Assembly (NCBI RefSeq): GCF_030867095.1
Contig: NC_081828.1
Location: 217,279,978 to 217,343,977 of the forward strand
Length of the DNA stretch: 64,000 nucleotides
Direction: 5' to 3'
DNA from: Alligator mississippiensis
Lineage: Eukaryota > Chordata > Crocodylia > Alligatoridae
Positions 47,401 to 57,953 of the stretch are shown here, piece by piece. The notes below the pieces were generated by a model, which saw only the letters and a program-made list of their open reading frames with translations, searched no databases and was not told the origin of the DNA. Both the position numbers and the translations under genes were made by a program. Each line of letters opens with the position of its first letter. Position 1 is the first letter of the stretch.

Positions 47401-50400
47401 CTCACAAGCTGGTGTCAGAGCTGCCCCAGGGCCATCAGGTTCAAGCCAGGTGGGGCTGGGTGGAGCCTGGCCTCACCCTGCAGCCTCCACCCCAGAGCCC
47501 CCTTGGGGTCCCCCAGATCCCCTGTGCCACTCACGTCCCTCCTGCCCTGCGCCTGCAGGAGCCCTACTATGTGCGCTGCATCAAGCCCAACGACCACAAG
47601 TCGCCCATGGCCTTCGACGAGGAGCGCTGCCGCCACCAGGTCGCCTACCTGGGGCTACTGGAGAACGTGCGTGTGCGACGCGCCGGCTTTGCCTCCCGCC
47701 AGCCCTACGGCCGCTTCCTGCTCCGGTACGACCCCCCCATGCCCTGACCCTCGACTCCTGACCCCACTGGCATTGCCTCCTGCCAGTCCTATGGGCACTT
47801 CCTGCTATGGCACGACTCCTCATGCCCTGATGCCTGACCCCCAACCCTGCCAGCATCACCTTCCACCAACTTCACCACCTACCAGCCCTGTGGCTGCTTC
47901 TTGCTCTTGTATGGGCCCCCCACACCTCCAACCCTGACCCCAACCCTGCCAGCATGTGACCTTTTCCTGCTCCGGTATATCCCCCACCTTGTCCTGACCC
48001 CAACCCTGCTCTTCCTTGCTCTGCCCACACTACCTCCCTCTGCGCCCCACCAAGCCATGGTTGCCCCCTCCCTGGGCATCCCTGCCTCACCCCTGCTCCC
48101 TCGAAGGGGTCAGGGCAGGCCATGCCCAGACCCTGACCCCTCTGGGCACCCGTGATAGGTACAAGATGACATGCGAGTACACATGGCCCAACCACCTGAT
48201 GGCCACGGACCAGGAGGCCACGCAGGCACTGGTGGACCAACACGGGCTGCAGGGTGAGGTGGCCTATGGGCGCTCCAAGCTCTTCATCCGCACGCCCCGC
48301 ACCCTCGTGGCACTGGAGCAGGAGCGGGCCCAGCTCGTGCCCATCATCGTGCTGCTGCTGCAGAAGGTTCGATGGGGGGGCAGGGCTCCTGAGTTCCCTC
48401 CCCAGTGCTGGGAGGGGGGTGGCGTGGAGAGGGTTAATGTCTCAGGGAGTGGGAGTCAGGATGCCCGGGAGGGGAGCGGGGTCCAGGGCGTCTGGGGGGG
48501 TGCGGAGGGCATTGACAGTCAGGACACCTGGGTTTTGCCCCCAGAGCAGGAGGGGAGCAGGGTCTAGGGGGTCCTGTCTGTCCGCGGAGTCACTCGATTG
48601 CAGCCACCTCTGGGGTGGGACGTGGCCACCACTGGGGGTGGGGGGCAAGTGGCTGCTGTCTGCCCCTCCCTAGTTGGGCTGGGCTGTGACAAGCAGGGGG
48701 GGCATGTGCTGCAGGCATGGCGAGGCGCCCTGGCGCGGAGGCGATGCCGGCAGCTGCGCGCCATCTACACCATCATGGACCACTACCGGCGGCACAAGGT
48801 GCGGGCCTACCTGCGCGAGCTGTGCCGGCGCTTCCAGGGCGTGCGCACCATGCCCGATTACGGCCGCAGCGTGGCCTGGCCCCCCCCACCCGCCGTGCTC
48901 GCCCGCTTCCAGGACCACAGCCAGCAGCTCTTCCGCAGGTAACATGCCCCCTGCCCACAGCCCAGCTCCTGCCCCACAGGACCTGCTGCCCCAGCCAGCC
49001 CTGCCTATGAACCACCATCACAACCCAGGCCCCTGGTCCCCCAGCCCAGGCCCCACACTCAGTGCAGCCATGTGGACATGCAGCAGCCCTGAGCCACTGG
49101 TGGGGACATCAGCCCAGGGGGAGCCAAGCACTCCAGCAACGGCCCAGGACTCCTGCTCCCACTGTGTCCCTTCAGTGCACTGGAGGTGTTACGTGGCATC
49201 CTGCGCTGGAGGGCTCCACGGTGCATGCTATGCACGTGGGCATGTGCCTCTACTTGTGGCTGTCTGTGCATGTGTATGCATGCACACGTGTGCACATACC
49301 TGTTCATTCATGTACACAAGTGCATATGCATGTGCATGCCTGGCGTGTTGCACAGGGCTGCATTTCCCCCCTGCACAGCACAGGCCCCTGTGGGGAGCTG
49401 CCCCAGGGTGGCGGTTGTGGGGGCAGGGGCAGGGGTGCCCTGCTGACCCACGACTGCTGTGCTCCCATGGGCAGGTGGCGAGCTCGGCAGATCGTCAAGA
49501 ACATCCCGCCCTCAGACATGGCACAGATCAAAGCCAAGGTGGCAGCCATGGAGAACCTGCACGGGCTGCGGCCAGACTGGGGCTGCCAGCGGAGCTGGGC
49601 GCGGGACTACTTGTCCTCGGTGAGCACCACACAGGGCCACCACTAAGGCCCCAGGAGCGCGGGTTGGAGGGGAGACCGCCATGGGGACCTCAGTTGTGCG
49701 TCCTGGGGTGGGGGGCAGGTGGGCCAGGCCCAGCACTCTGCTTACTAGGGCAATTGCACAGCTTTCTTCAAGCCCCCTCAACCTCCTTCCAGTTGCTAGG
49801 ATCTCTCTGCTGTGCCCCCTGCGCTGGGGTACCCCCTTGTGCCCCCTGCCTCTCCCTAGAGAAACAGGGCAGGGAGTCTCCTGGCAGTATTGCTGTGGAT
49901 CCATGAGCAGAGCTGTGTCCTGCCCAGAGCTAGCTGCATTTTGCTGGTAGCTGAGTGCACGAGTGCCCATTTCAGGGCCCATTCCCCCCACCCCGTCCCG
50001 CCCAGCACAGCTCTCACGTGCCCCCTGCCAGCCCCTTTTCTTTACCCACCCCCACCAGCCTTGATGTGGGAACCAGACTCCCTCCATTCCTCTCTAGGAC
50101 CTGGCGGGTGCGGGTCTTCCTCCTTTGGGGATTGGGTCCCCCCACCCACAGGGTGCTTTTTCTCCCAGGGCTCAGTATGAGTTGGTGCTGCCTGTATCCT
50201 GAGTCTCCTACTCCCAGCACCGGCCTGGGGCCTCCACACTAGCTTGTGCATACACACGTGGGGTCGGCTTTGCTGATACGTGCCCAGGGACTGCACTGCC
50301 TGCCTGTGTCTGTGCGTGTTAGCGAGCTACCCGCCTGTGGGGACATGTGTACGGAGCTCACGTCTGTACGGCAGCCCAAGCCGTGTCGGTGTGCTGCACA

Positions 50401-53400
50401 GGGGGATCTCAGCAAGGGCTCCCCTCCAGTTCAGCATGTGCTACAGGAATGCAGCCACCTCTGGGGTAGGGCAGGGCAGAGCAGTACTCACAGCAACACA
50501 GTGCAGCACATGACAGGGCCTGGAGTCGATGTGTGCATGAGGGAATAAGCCAGGAGCATGGGAGGCTGAGAGAGCGGAGCCTGCTTGGACCCCGCTGGGG
50601 GAAGGGTCCAGCAGCACTGCCCCCCTTTGAGGGTCTCACCCTGTGGTCTCCCATCCAAGTGCTGCATGAAGCTGGCCCTGCTTGGCTCCGGGGGCCACAG
50701 CGACTGCCTTGTGCCCAGCACTCCTGACACTCCCCCATTTGCAGGAGGTGGAGAACCCCGCGCTGGCCATCCAGTTCGCCCACAGGGTGCAAGCGCTGAA
50801 GGACAAGGTGCATTTCGGCTTCGTGCTCTTCTCCTGCCACGTCCGCAAGGTGAGAGGCCGGGCGGGAAGCCAGGACACGCGGCACGGGCACCGAGTGGGC
50901 AGCTCAGGGCAAGGCAAATGCTGGAGGGCTCTCCTTGGCACGTGTGCCTGTGTATGCGGGTGTGCACAAGTATGTATGGGTATGCATATGTGCATCCACA
51001 CGTGTGCATGTGTATGTGTGAATGTTTGTACATGTGCACATATATGCGCATGCAATGTGTGTATATCTGTGAATGTGTTCTTGTGTGTGCACATGTGCAT
51101 ATGTGTATATACTTGTGCATGTGCACATGCCTCCCACCCCCTCCCCCATGCTGCATGCCTGCTGTCCATGGTGCTAACGGGTCAGTGCTGCCCCGTTCCT
51201 GAGCCTCTTGTCCCTCCTGGCAGCTTGGGGTTGTGCTGATGCCTCTAGCCCTGGTGATACCCTGAGCAGGCCAGGGGGGTTCCCCCTCCCCTGCCTTGCA
51301 TGGGCTGGGGCTACGGGCGCGGAGCAGGGGGCCCCAATGCGCCCCCCGAGGCCCTGCCTGGGATCCCCCCCACCCCTTCCCAACCAGGTGTCGCCTGCCC
51401 TGCAGATCAACCGCTGCAACAAGAGCCGGGACCGAGCCATCCTGATCACAGACCAGCACCTCTACAAGCTGGAGCCCCGCAAGCAGTACCGTGTCATGCG
51501 CAGCCTGCCCCTCAGCACGGTGAGTGCCTGGGGCAGGGGCTGGGTGGGTGGGTGGCCACCGTGCAGGCCCACAGCACCTCTGCCAAGCCCACAGGGACCC
51601 CACAGAGCTTCCACCCTCAGCCTTCCTGGGAGGGCAGGAGAAGCTGGAGGGACCCTACGGCAGAGGCAGAGGCAGAGTCGGGGAAGCATGGAGAAGCCAT
51701 GAAGCTGAAGCGCTCCTGGGGCAGGGGCCTTGCAGAGGCAGCAGGGGCATGGGCAGGCATCTCTGGGGCACGGAGGGGCCCTGTCCTGGTGAATCAACCT
51801 CTGCTGGGCCAGGCTCCAGCCCCATCCTGCTAATTGCTCCCAGCTGCATGCAGCCTGGGCGGCTGCAGTCCCAGCGACAGGCTCTTGCAAGACCCAGCAT
51901 GGGGAGACGGGGCAGCTGCCTCCCTGCACCAGACAGACACGTGGCAGCTGCCCTGGGCTCAGAGGGGATTCCCTCGCCCTGCTGGCTCCCAAGCTGTCAG
52001 GGGCAGGCCCTGGGCAGCGTGCCAAGCTGCCCTGTCATGTCCGGAGGGCTGAGGACTCTTCCTTCAGTAGGGAGGCCGGGGCTTTGTGCCCTCACTGGGC
52101 TCCCAGAGCTGGGGATTTTGCTCCCCCTGACCTCATCCTGGAGCAGGGGCAGCGGCAGGTGGCGCTCAGAGGCCTCTACCGCCTTGAGCCTCCATGACGC
52201 CAGGCTTGGGGACTGCCGGGGGGAGCCTCATTGCTGTGTACAAAGGACTCCAGGCACCTGGACTGTGCCACCCCCAGCTACCCACACTGGCTCCACCCAC
52301 TTCTCCCATCAGCAAATCAGAATGCAAGCTCACCTTCCTACCCTCGGCGGTGAACCAATAAGAATAAATCTGTTTTCTCATTGGCCGACACGGTGGCCAA
52401 TCATGTGCAAGGGGAGGGGTGCCCGATGTCACCACCTAGTGGCTGCGCAGGGACCTGCGCCTGCCACCTCTGGTGACCCGGGCTCTGAGATACCAAAGGC
52501 AGCGTGTGTGTGTCGGCAGGTGACGGGGGTGAGCGTGACCAACGGGCAGGACCAGCTGGTGGTCTTCCACACGTGCAGCCACAACGACCTGGTGGTCTGC
52601 TTCCACAAGATGCAGCCGGCGGGGGACAACCGGGTCGGGGAGCTGGTGGGCGTGCTGGCCGACCACTGCAAAGCGTGAGTGAGGGCTGGGGGGCAGTGTA
52701 ATGCGGCCAGCGCCAGCTGGTGCAATCCTGTGGGCATGAGCTCTGAGCTGGGGCATCACAGCTGGGTCTCCGACGTTACAGCGCTGCAGCTCCCGGGATC
52801 CGTTATCCCTGGGAATTGCCCCCAGCCCCGTCTCTCTGCCCGGAGGAAACTTCTGGACCTGGCACGTCCTCCCTGGAGCCAGGGGTGGGTGGAGGGGGAG
52901 GTTTGTTCAGACTGTTGAACAGCTGCCGCACTCCACCTCAGAGCTGGGTGCATTTCCATGGTGCCGCTCCCATGCTTGGCGGCTCCACTTGGGAGAGGGG
53001 GATGTGCAGGGCCCTGCCGGGCTGGGCTTGGTGTCGGCAGGGCCCTGCCTGGTGTGCAGGGGCTGAGCAGGGGGCAGGCAGCCCGTGGGCAGCAGGTGAC
53101 AGCCAGGTCAGCCCCAGGGTCGTGCTGGGCAGGTGCGGGTGCTCCTGGGAGGGTCCAGGGACCAGCTGTGCTGGAGGGAGCTGCTTGGCTCACACTGGCT
53201 GGGCGCTCCACAGGCCTGTTGTAGTGGCTGGGCCGTGCCAGGTTTCATGCCAGCCCCAGGCAGCCAGAGACTCAGCCCCTGCCCTGCGGGCACCAGCATC
53301 CTGGCGTGGGCAGCCTGACCCCCTGCGCTTGAGGGCGCCGCGCTCCTGCCGTGGCCCAGAGAGCGCTGGCTTCTAGCAGGGCTCTGGCAGGAGCATGGGC

Positions 53401-56021
53401 ACCTGCCCCATCCTACACGCACAGGCGTGTACACATACATGTGCTCATATGCACTCACATGTATACTTGTGTGCACATGCAAATGCAGGCCCAGCTCTGT
53501 GCACGCACTCGCACACTTGCACACTGACCTATGTGCACACACGCATGCACATGCAAGCACACTTGCACATACACATGCATGCACACTCACACATGGACAC
53601 ACACAAATGCACACTTGCACGTGCTTTCACATACTTGCACGCACACACATGCATACCCGCACACACCCATGAGGCCCAATGCCAGCCCCTGATGTGAGAA
53701 GTCTCCTGTAGTCTCCTGGGAGCTTTTGGGTGACCCCAGCCCCACGTGCCCCCCAGCTGCTCTGTCTTGGGGTGCCAGGCTGCTAGGAAGAGGGCAGGGC
53801 AGGCCAGGGGCTGAGGTTCGGATCTGGCCAGGCTGGGATGTGGCACTGGGTGGAGGAGTCCATCCTGCCGCTGGCCGTGGCGCTGGAGGGGTGCGCAGGG
53901 CAGGAGCAGAGCTCTGGGGGAACCCCTCCTGGCCACCTGCCTCAGTTTCCCCACCCATAACATGGGCACACAGTGGCACAGCACTGCTGCCCTGCACTGA
54001 GCCAGTCCCGGAGTCCTCATCCCTTGCCCTTCTCATGGGTGGGGGGGGACAAGGCCAGGCCACCCTCAGGGAGGTCTGGGCCTTTGCTAGACACCACACA
54101 TGGGGGCTGCCACAGCCCAGCCCGCAGTGTCTGGGCAGGGGGCAAGGACCAGCTCCCAGGCTGGCATCACCCTCAGTTGGCAGGGAGGGTCCCCAGGCCC
54201 CTTTCCGGCAGGCACCTGCCCCTTTACACACTGCCGTCAGCTGTGCGCATTCAGCCTGGGCTCCCTTTGTGGACCCTCGAAAGGGGGATGAGGTGGGCTA
54301 AGCCAGCAGTGGCAGCAGTGCCCCCACATCTGACTGGGATCCCTGAGCTCCTCCGTGCACGGGGCTGGCACAGCCAAGGGCTCCAGGACTCTGGGGTTCC
54401 CTCCAGCCTCGGCCCCCAACTTGCTGGGTGAAAAGACTGGCACCAGCCTTCCTGGGACAGACACGGTTGTCAGGCTGACTGGGTGGCGCTGTTAGGGTGG
54501 AGGATGGGTGTGCAATGCACTCCTGCGGGCTGTAGCACCGGGTGGTGCACACTGTTGTCAAGCTGTAGCACCGGGCAGGGCATACTGTGGTTGGGGTGTA
54601 GCACACAGTGGGGAGCTCGGGGTGGGTTGTCGGGGTGTAACGTGGAGCGGGGCACACTGATTGATCCCGGAAGTGCAGACTGGTGCGTGCCTAGGGCCAC
54701 CGTGGATCCCAGGTGTGCTGATTGGTGCGTGCCCACGGCCACTCTGGCTCTCGGGCATGCTGATTGGTGCTTAGGGGTCCCCACTGGGTTTCGGGGGATG
54801 CGACCTCCTCCTACCCCCACAGGTGGGGACACAGCCACGTGGCCGGCAGGCGGCGGCTCCGGCCAGGCCAGCCAGGCGCGGCCCCCCCGTACACCACCGC
54901 CCTGCCCCACTTCTCAGCTGTCTCTCTACCTGGGAGCTGGTTGCCAGGCAATGGCAAGAGAGCTCTTTAATTGCTGAGATTCAGTAAGGAGCATGGGATG
55001 GAGAAGGGGGTGGGCGAGCAAGGACAGTGTGGCTGGCTGTGGCCTGGGGGCAGAGTGGGCCAGGGCGGGCAGCACAGAGGCCACGTGCCCACCCTGCCCC
55101 CACTGGGGGGTCAGCCCTGCTCCATGGCCTGGCACAGCGGGGACCCCCCGAGGGCTCATCTGCCCCTGACGGGGGAGGAAACTGAGGCACAGGGAGTCGC
55201 TGCTTGGATAGAAACGGGTCTCCCCCCTTCCAGATATCTCAGGATCCCTCCATGGAGTGGGTGGTTACCCTGGGAAGCCTGTCCAGGGGGCACGCAATAA
55301 GTGACCCCACAGCCAGCTAGAGCCAGCCTGGGGATGTGCGCGGTGTGCAGACTTGCATGGCAGAGCCCCACAACGTGGGAGGACATTGGCCTTCCCACGC
55401 CTTCCTCCCTGACCTTGAAGACAGGCACCAAGATCCCTGAACCGCTCTGTGCCTCAGTTTCCCCCAGCTGTAGCTCCCCGAAGGTGGTGCCAGGCTAAGC
55501 GAACCCGAGGGGGGCCCGGCAGCAATGGGGTTAACCCACCACGGCCGAATCAGCCTCTCCAATTAACAGGCAACAGGCGTGAAGCTGGCACCTCCGCCCC
55601 TGGAGCAGACGGGCGGCCGCCTCCACCGCCGCCTGAAATAGCAGCTCCCCGGGCCGGATCCTGCCCTGCTCCCGTTAAGCCCGTAGTCACAGACCTCTGG
55701 GTTTGGCAGGGGCAAGGCAGCGAGGCTGGGCACCCCTCTTTGCCCCCCATCCCCGGGACCCCAGAAGCAAAGCGCCAGGGGTGTGAGACTTTGGCCCCTG
55801 GCTGCTTTCCCGTCGCAGCCTGCAGCCGGCTCCAGGCTGGCGCTGACCCGTGCTCTCCCCCCAGGACCAGGCGGGAGCTGGAGGTGCGCGTGTCCGACTG
55901 CATCCAGATAAGCCTGCGGGGCAAGAGGAGGCTGGTGGCTGTGCAGACGCGCCCCGATGCCGCCGCGCCCGACTTCGGCAAGAGCCGCGATGGCTTCGTG
56001 CTCTACTGGCCGCACAGCTGA
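32643..56021 (+). CDS. MYO1G: MYO1G, unconventional myosin-Ig, complete, 22 exons
   Basis: Exons: 32643-32737, 35554-35762, 36064-36157, 36248-36413, 36612-36665, 37711-37806, 38401-38517, 38651-38857, 39596-39741, 40165-40279, 40390-40560, 40838-40908, 45231-45305, 45912-46044, 47559-47725, 48159-48366, 48715-48938, 49475-49619, 50745-50849, 51406-51519, 52520-52674, 55865-56021. All introns are GT-AG and phases join without a break, giving 1,007 aa against 1,018 in human. Motor: P-loop GESGAGKT (residues 102-109), switch [10 protein letters not shown] (156-164), switch II DIYGFE (384-389). Then IQ motifs, and a TH1/PH-like tail ending [11 protein letters not shown]1G is a short-tailed, membrane-bound myosin of lymphocytes and other blood cells that supports membrane tension, migration and phagocytosis. 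The loop at the exon 6-7 join is shorter than in human. The start was chosen by homology (human MEDEEGPEYGKPDFVLLDQV; here [20 protein letters not shown]). Confidence 0.97.
33095..33125 (+). repeat. (CTGTG)n short tandem repeat
   Basis: Six units of CTGTG in MYO1G intron 1. Confidence 0.8.
33512..33660 (+). repeat. TG-rich cryptic repeat
   Basis: Alternating purine-pyrimidine tract built from tgtg, tgcatg and tatgtg in MYO1G intron 1. Confidence 0.7.
34628..35040 (+). repeat. TG-rich cryptic repeat with a pure (GT)15 core
   Basis: Loose TG/TGCA repeats around (GT)15 at 34,941-34,970 followed by GCGCGC. A unit of roughly 110-120 bp containing ggggca-tggtgatgctctggctaatg recurs about four times, so this is also a long-period tandem array. 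Confidence 0.75.
35554..35762 (+). other. MYO1G: MYO1G exon 2 (N-terminal motor subdomain)
   Basis: Contains YIGEVVVSV, the position of the human minor histocompatibility antigen HA-2 peptide (YIGEVLVSV, from MYO1G), here with one conservative change. Confidence 0.9.
36064..36413 (+). other. MYO1G: MYO1G exons 3-4 (ATP-binding P-loop and switch I)
   Basis: Exon 3 (36,064-36,157) completes [17 protein letters not shown]; exon 4 (36,248-36,413) holds [20 protein letters not shown] and KYMDI. All nucleotide-contacting residues expected of an active myosin are present. Confidence 0.95.
36924..37510 (-). mobile_element. CR1 LINE 3' part, antisense in MYO1G intron 5
   Basis: Read on the plus strand it starts acaagaacatcagcactgcc and gctgggtcagaccccaggtt. 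The tail passes aatctctattgactttctcg, attagtctctcccatatgaa and tcctgttgccctgctctgga. This is the standard reverse reading of a CR1 3' half. About 590 bp, 5'-truncated, inside intron 5 (36,666-37,710). Confidence 0.75.
41371..41470 (+). repeat. (TG)15 microsatellite and TG-rich tail
   Basis: Pure TG from 41,371 to about 41,401, then tacatgtgcaac and further TGTG, in MYO1G intron 12. Confidence 0.85.
41486..43735 (-). mobile_element. CR1 LINE with 530-codon open reverse transcriptase, in MYO1G intron 12
   Basis: The minus strand has an uninterrupted frame (43,219-41,627) covering most of the CR1 reverse transcriptase. It includes [75 protein letters not shown] and the catalytic FADDTKMWG. Upstream, 43,728-43,309 encodes the C-terminal part of the endonuclease half ([20 protein letters not shown]-type sequence) in another frame ending in a stop, so ORF2 is broken once and the element is 5'-truncated. 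The 3' end carries two ACTATGAA units, the octamer repeat typical of CR1. The long open frame suggests a young copy. It is antisense to MYO1G and well inside the 4.3-kb intron 12. Confidence 0.95.
43742..44050 (-). mobile_element. CR1-clade fragment, antisense
   Basis: The plus reading includes gtagctgactttgttcatgt, aaggcctgaaatatttcagc, tagattgccttttgcattcc and tatacttgtagaaaccccttt. This is the reverse of a CR1-clade ORF2 region just before the RT domain, from a more diverged subfamily than its neighbour. Confidence 0.6.
44100..44480 (+). mobile_element. CR1 LINE 3' fragment
   Basis: Starts in ORF2 C-terminal sequence (cacctggagtactgtgtcta, gttttgggccccacacttca) and runs into the 3' UTR (ggacaggattaggagcaatg). 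It stops before the terminal octamers, where a TG-rich tract begins. Confidence 0.75.
44490..44830 (+). repeat. TG-rich cryptic repeat
   Basis: About 340 bp of tgtg/tgcatg/tacatg alternation. The phrase taggtgtgcatacatgtagt recurs near both ends (44,494 and 44,760), showing local duplication of about 260 bp. Confidence 0.7.
46620..47230 (+). repeat. CA-rich cryptic tandem array in MYO1G intron 14
   Basis: About 600 bp dominated by cacatgca, acacacag and catggac. A unit of about 60-75 bp (acatacatgcacatggctacg, gactcacatacacagacccc) recurs with variation. It is open in several frames only because stops are rare in such repeats. Confidence 0.75.
47559..47725 (+). other. MYO1G: MYO1G exon 15 (relay/converter region)
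   Basis: [14 protein letters not shown] to [20 protein letters not shown] and FLLR, then donor GTACGA. It is the source of the tandem array immediately downstream. Confidence 0.93.
47685..47990 (+). repeat. Tandem array derived from the 3' end of MYO1G exon 15 and its donor
   Basis: The exon end ggctttgcctcccgccagcc...cttcctgctccg|gtacga is followed, about 84 bp on, by ggcattgcctcctgccagtc...cttcctgctatggcacga. Next comes accagccctgtggctgcttc...ttgctcttgtatggg, and then ttttcctgctccg|gtatat. Spacer text such as ccctgaccccaaccctgcca also repeats. Three to four units, diverging with distance; the last one keeps a usable-looking GT donor. Confidence 0.65.
48159..48938 (+). other. MYO1G: MYO1G exons 16-17 (lever arm, IQ motifs)
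   Basis: Exon 16 (48,159-48,366) ends IIVLLLQK; exon 17 (48,715-48,938) continues [20 protein letters not shown] and [19 protein letters not shown]. Together they form calmodulin-binding IQ-type helices. The exon 16 donor is the weak GTTCGA. Confidence 0.9.
49225..49345 (+). repeat. TG-rich cryptic repeat
   Basis: catgcacgtgggcatgtgcc to tgcatatgcatgtgcatgcc in MYO1G intron 17. Confidence 0.65.
50645..50695 (-). pseudogene. 5S rRNA-derived fragment
   Basis: The plus strand reads ggtctcccatccaagtgctg, then gccctgcttggctccg: the reverse of the 5S rRNA internal promoter region (..AAGCAGGGTC...ACTTGGATGGGAGACC). About 50 bp, in MYO1G intron 18. Either a 5S pseudogene scrap or the head of a 5S-derived SINE. 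Confidence 0.6.
50935..51130 (+). repeat. TG-rich cryptic repeat
   Basis: tgtgcctgtgtatgcgggtg to acttgtgcatgtgcacatgc in MYO1G intron 19. Confidence 0.7.
53405..53670 (+). repeat. CA-rich cryptic repeat
   Basis: acacgcacaggcgtgtacac through tgcacgcacacacatgcata in MYO1G intron 21. Confidence 0.7.
54530..54775 (+). repeat. Degenerate minisatellite in MYO1G intron 21
   Basis: Two blocks of imperfect units: gtagcaccgggtggtgcaca / gtagcaccgggcagggcata / gtagcacacagtggggagct at about 45-50 bp spacing, then gactggtgcgtgcctagggc / gattggtgcgtgcccacggc / gattggtgcttag at about 55 bp spacing. Confidence 0.65.
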
Positions 56022-56500
56022 GGTCAGGGGGCTTAGGGGCCTGCCTAGCCTTGGGCCGGAGGGTGGAAGGAGCCGACGTCACCCCTCCACCCAGCCAAGG
56101 CTGCGTCTGGGCCGGGAGGGCCCCACAAGCTGCCCGGCCCTGCCCAGAAGCCCCCAGGACCCGCGCTGGATCCCCCCTAGGAGGAGAGGCCCAACAACCC
56201 CGGCCCTCGAGGAGCCAGACAGCCGTCGGCTGGCAGAGCCGGCTCCAGCCCCATGTCCCTCCCTGCCGGCTTCGCACCTCCTTGCCCCCTGCCCTGACCT
56301 GTTGGCTCCCCCCGGTGCCCCGTCACCCTCCAAAGAGGGACAGCCCAGACCCTGCTTGCATTGCTGCCAGGGCTGGAGCTCCCCTGCACCCCGTTGCCGG
56401 ACAAATGCCCCAGCGCTGCGCGTTCAGATCGGTGGAGCCCAGCCTGGGTGCCCGGCAGGCTGTGTATGCAGGGAGCACCGCTGCCCCAGGCCCCCTTGTA

Positions 56501-56506
56501 AATAAA
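56501..56506 (+). terminator. MYO1G: Poly(A) signal of MYO1G
   Basis: AATAAA about 480 bp after the stop codon, the first such signal downstream of it. Confidence 0.75.
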
Positions 56507-57354
56507 CCAGAGCCCTGTGGGCACCAGACAAGGCTGGCGTCATCTCATGGGTTGGCCAGGGGGACCCCTCCCGGGCACAGCTCAGGCCTAGCTAGGGAGG
56601 TGCTGAGATCTGCAAGCCTGCACAGGGGACAGGAACAGGCTTCCAGTCTGCATGCAGGGGTCCTGCATGGTGCTGCTGCGCACTACTGGGGCTGTGCCGG
56701 TCCACCCCAGAGCTGGCTGCATTTCCACTGTGGGGTCTTCTGGTTGTCCGGCTTCCCTGGTGCTTATGGGGGGTCTTAGACTCCAGGGGAGGGGGGCAAG
56801 CACAAGAGGCAGCCAGCCCAACTCTCTGATGCTCTCCTGAGCTGCTCCCATTGTGCCTGGGCCTTGCCCCGGCCTCTTCCCAGCTTGTCGCCCTGTCCCA
56901 GCTGCTGCTACACACGGCTCGTGGTGGCACTGGGGGTGTCTCTTTGCCTGGGACATGCGGGGAGGCAAGGGGTTAAGCCAGCTGGTACCAGCAGCACCTT
57001 CCCGTAAGGCCCAGGTGGGGAGCAGCTTTGAATAGCACAGAGCCACTGGCTAACGAGCTCCCACTGGCCCTGCGTGTCCCGTTCCCTGCAGGGGCGGCTG
57101 CCTGGGGGAGCAGTTCCCTCTAGTCCCCATCTGCTCTCCCTCCAGGCTCGAGTCCTGGCATCAGGCAGGAAGGCTGGGGAGGACAAGGCCCTGGCACACG
57201 GTGCCTGGGGCTCTGGGGAGCTCTGTGCACACGCGTGTGCAGCGCAACCCATGTCCAAGGGGGTCCTGCTCCAATCCGGCGTGGTGGGGTCCGGTGGAAA
57301 GACCCGCCTGGGTGATGAACTTCACTTGTAAAGGAGTGGGGGTGGGAATTGTTC

Positions 57355-57555
57355 GTCGATGTGTGTGCACACATGCACTGGTACACACGTGCCTATGTGC
57401 ACATGCATGTATATGCTTGCATGTGTATGTGTATATGCATATGTCTGTGCTTGCACACACAGGCACATGCATGCATACGTACCCACGCTTACAGACAAAC
57501 CCATTCGCATACACCTGCGTGCACACAAACACACTGTGGACTCCCAGGCACACAC
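57355..57555 (+). repeat. TG/CA-rich cryptic repeat
   Basis: A switch from TG-rich (tgtatgtgtatatgcatatg) to CA-rich (cacacacaggcacatgcatg) within 200 bp, giving an imperfect palindromic tract between MYO1G and the CDK5 activator gene. Confidence 0.65.
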
Positions 57556-57947
57556 GTGTCCAGCCCCACACGGCCCGTCCTGCCTTTATCCCCCCCCCAG
57601 AGAGACATTCGGCTCCTTTGGAAAAGGGGCTGCGCTGCTCTCCCAGCTGCCCCAACCCCAGCCTGGGAGTGGGGCGCAGTTCGTCGCCATGACCCGTGGC
57701 CATGCGTGCCCCTCTCACGGGGCATGTGCAGTCACTCTGAGCACTGGGAGGCGGGGGGGGGGAGCAGAGGGCACCCCCTGTGCCCCCTTGGACAGGCTGG
57801 GCCCATGCCTGAGCCTACCAAAGAGCCAGACACTCATCTCCAGGCCCTGACGTGGCAGGCGAGGGGGCCGGACCAGACCTCCAGGAGCCCTCAGCACCAT
57901 GAGCTCCAGCCCGCAAGGACTCCAGCGCCAGGAGGGAGTTTTCCCGT

Positions 57948-57953
57948 TTTATT
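57948..57953 (-). terminator. Likely poly(A) signal of the CDK5 activator gene
   Basis: TTTATT on the plus strand (AATAAA on the minus strand). It would give a 3' UTR of about 2.5 kb, in line with the long 3' UTR of CDK5R1. Confidence 0.5.

Noticed and set aside
51524-52678. 384-codon plus-strand frame ending in MYO1G exon 21
   Set aside because: Only its last 50 codons are real exon sequence; the rest is intron, as shown by the acceptor at 52,519/52,520 and by homology to human MYO1G.
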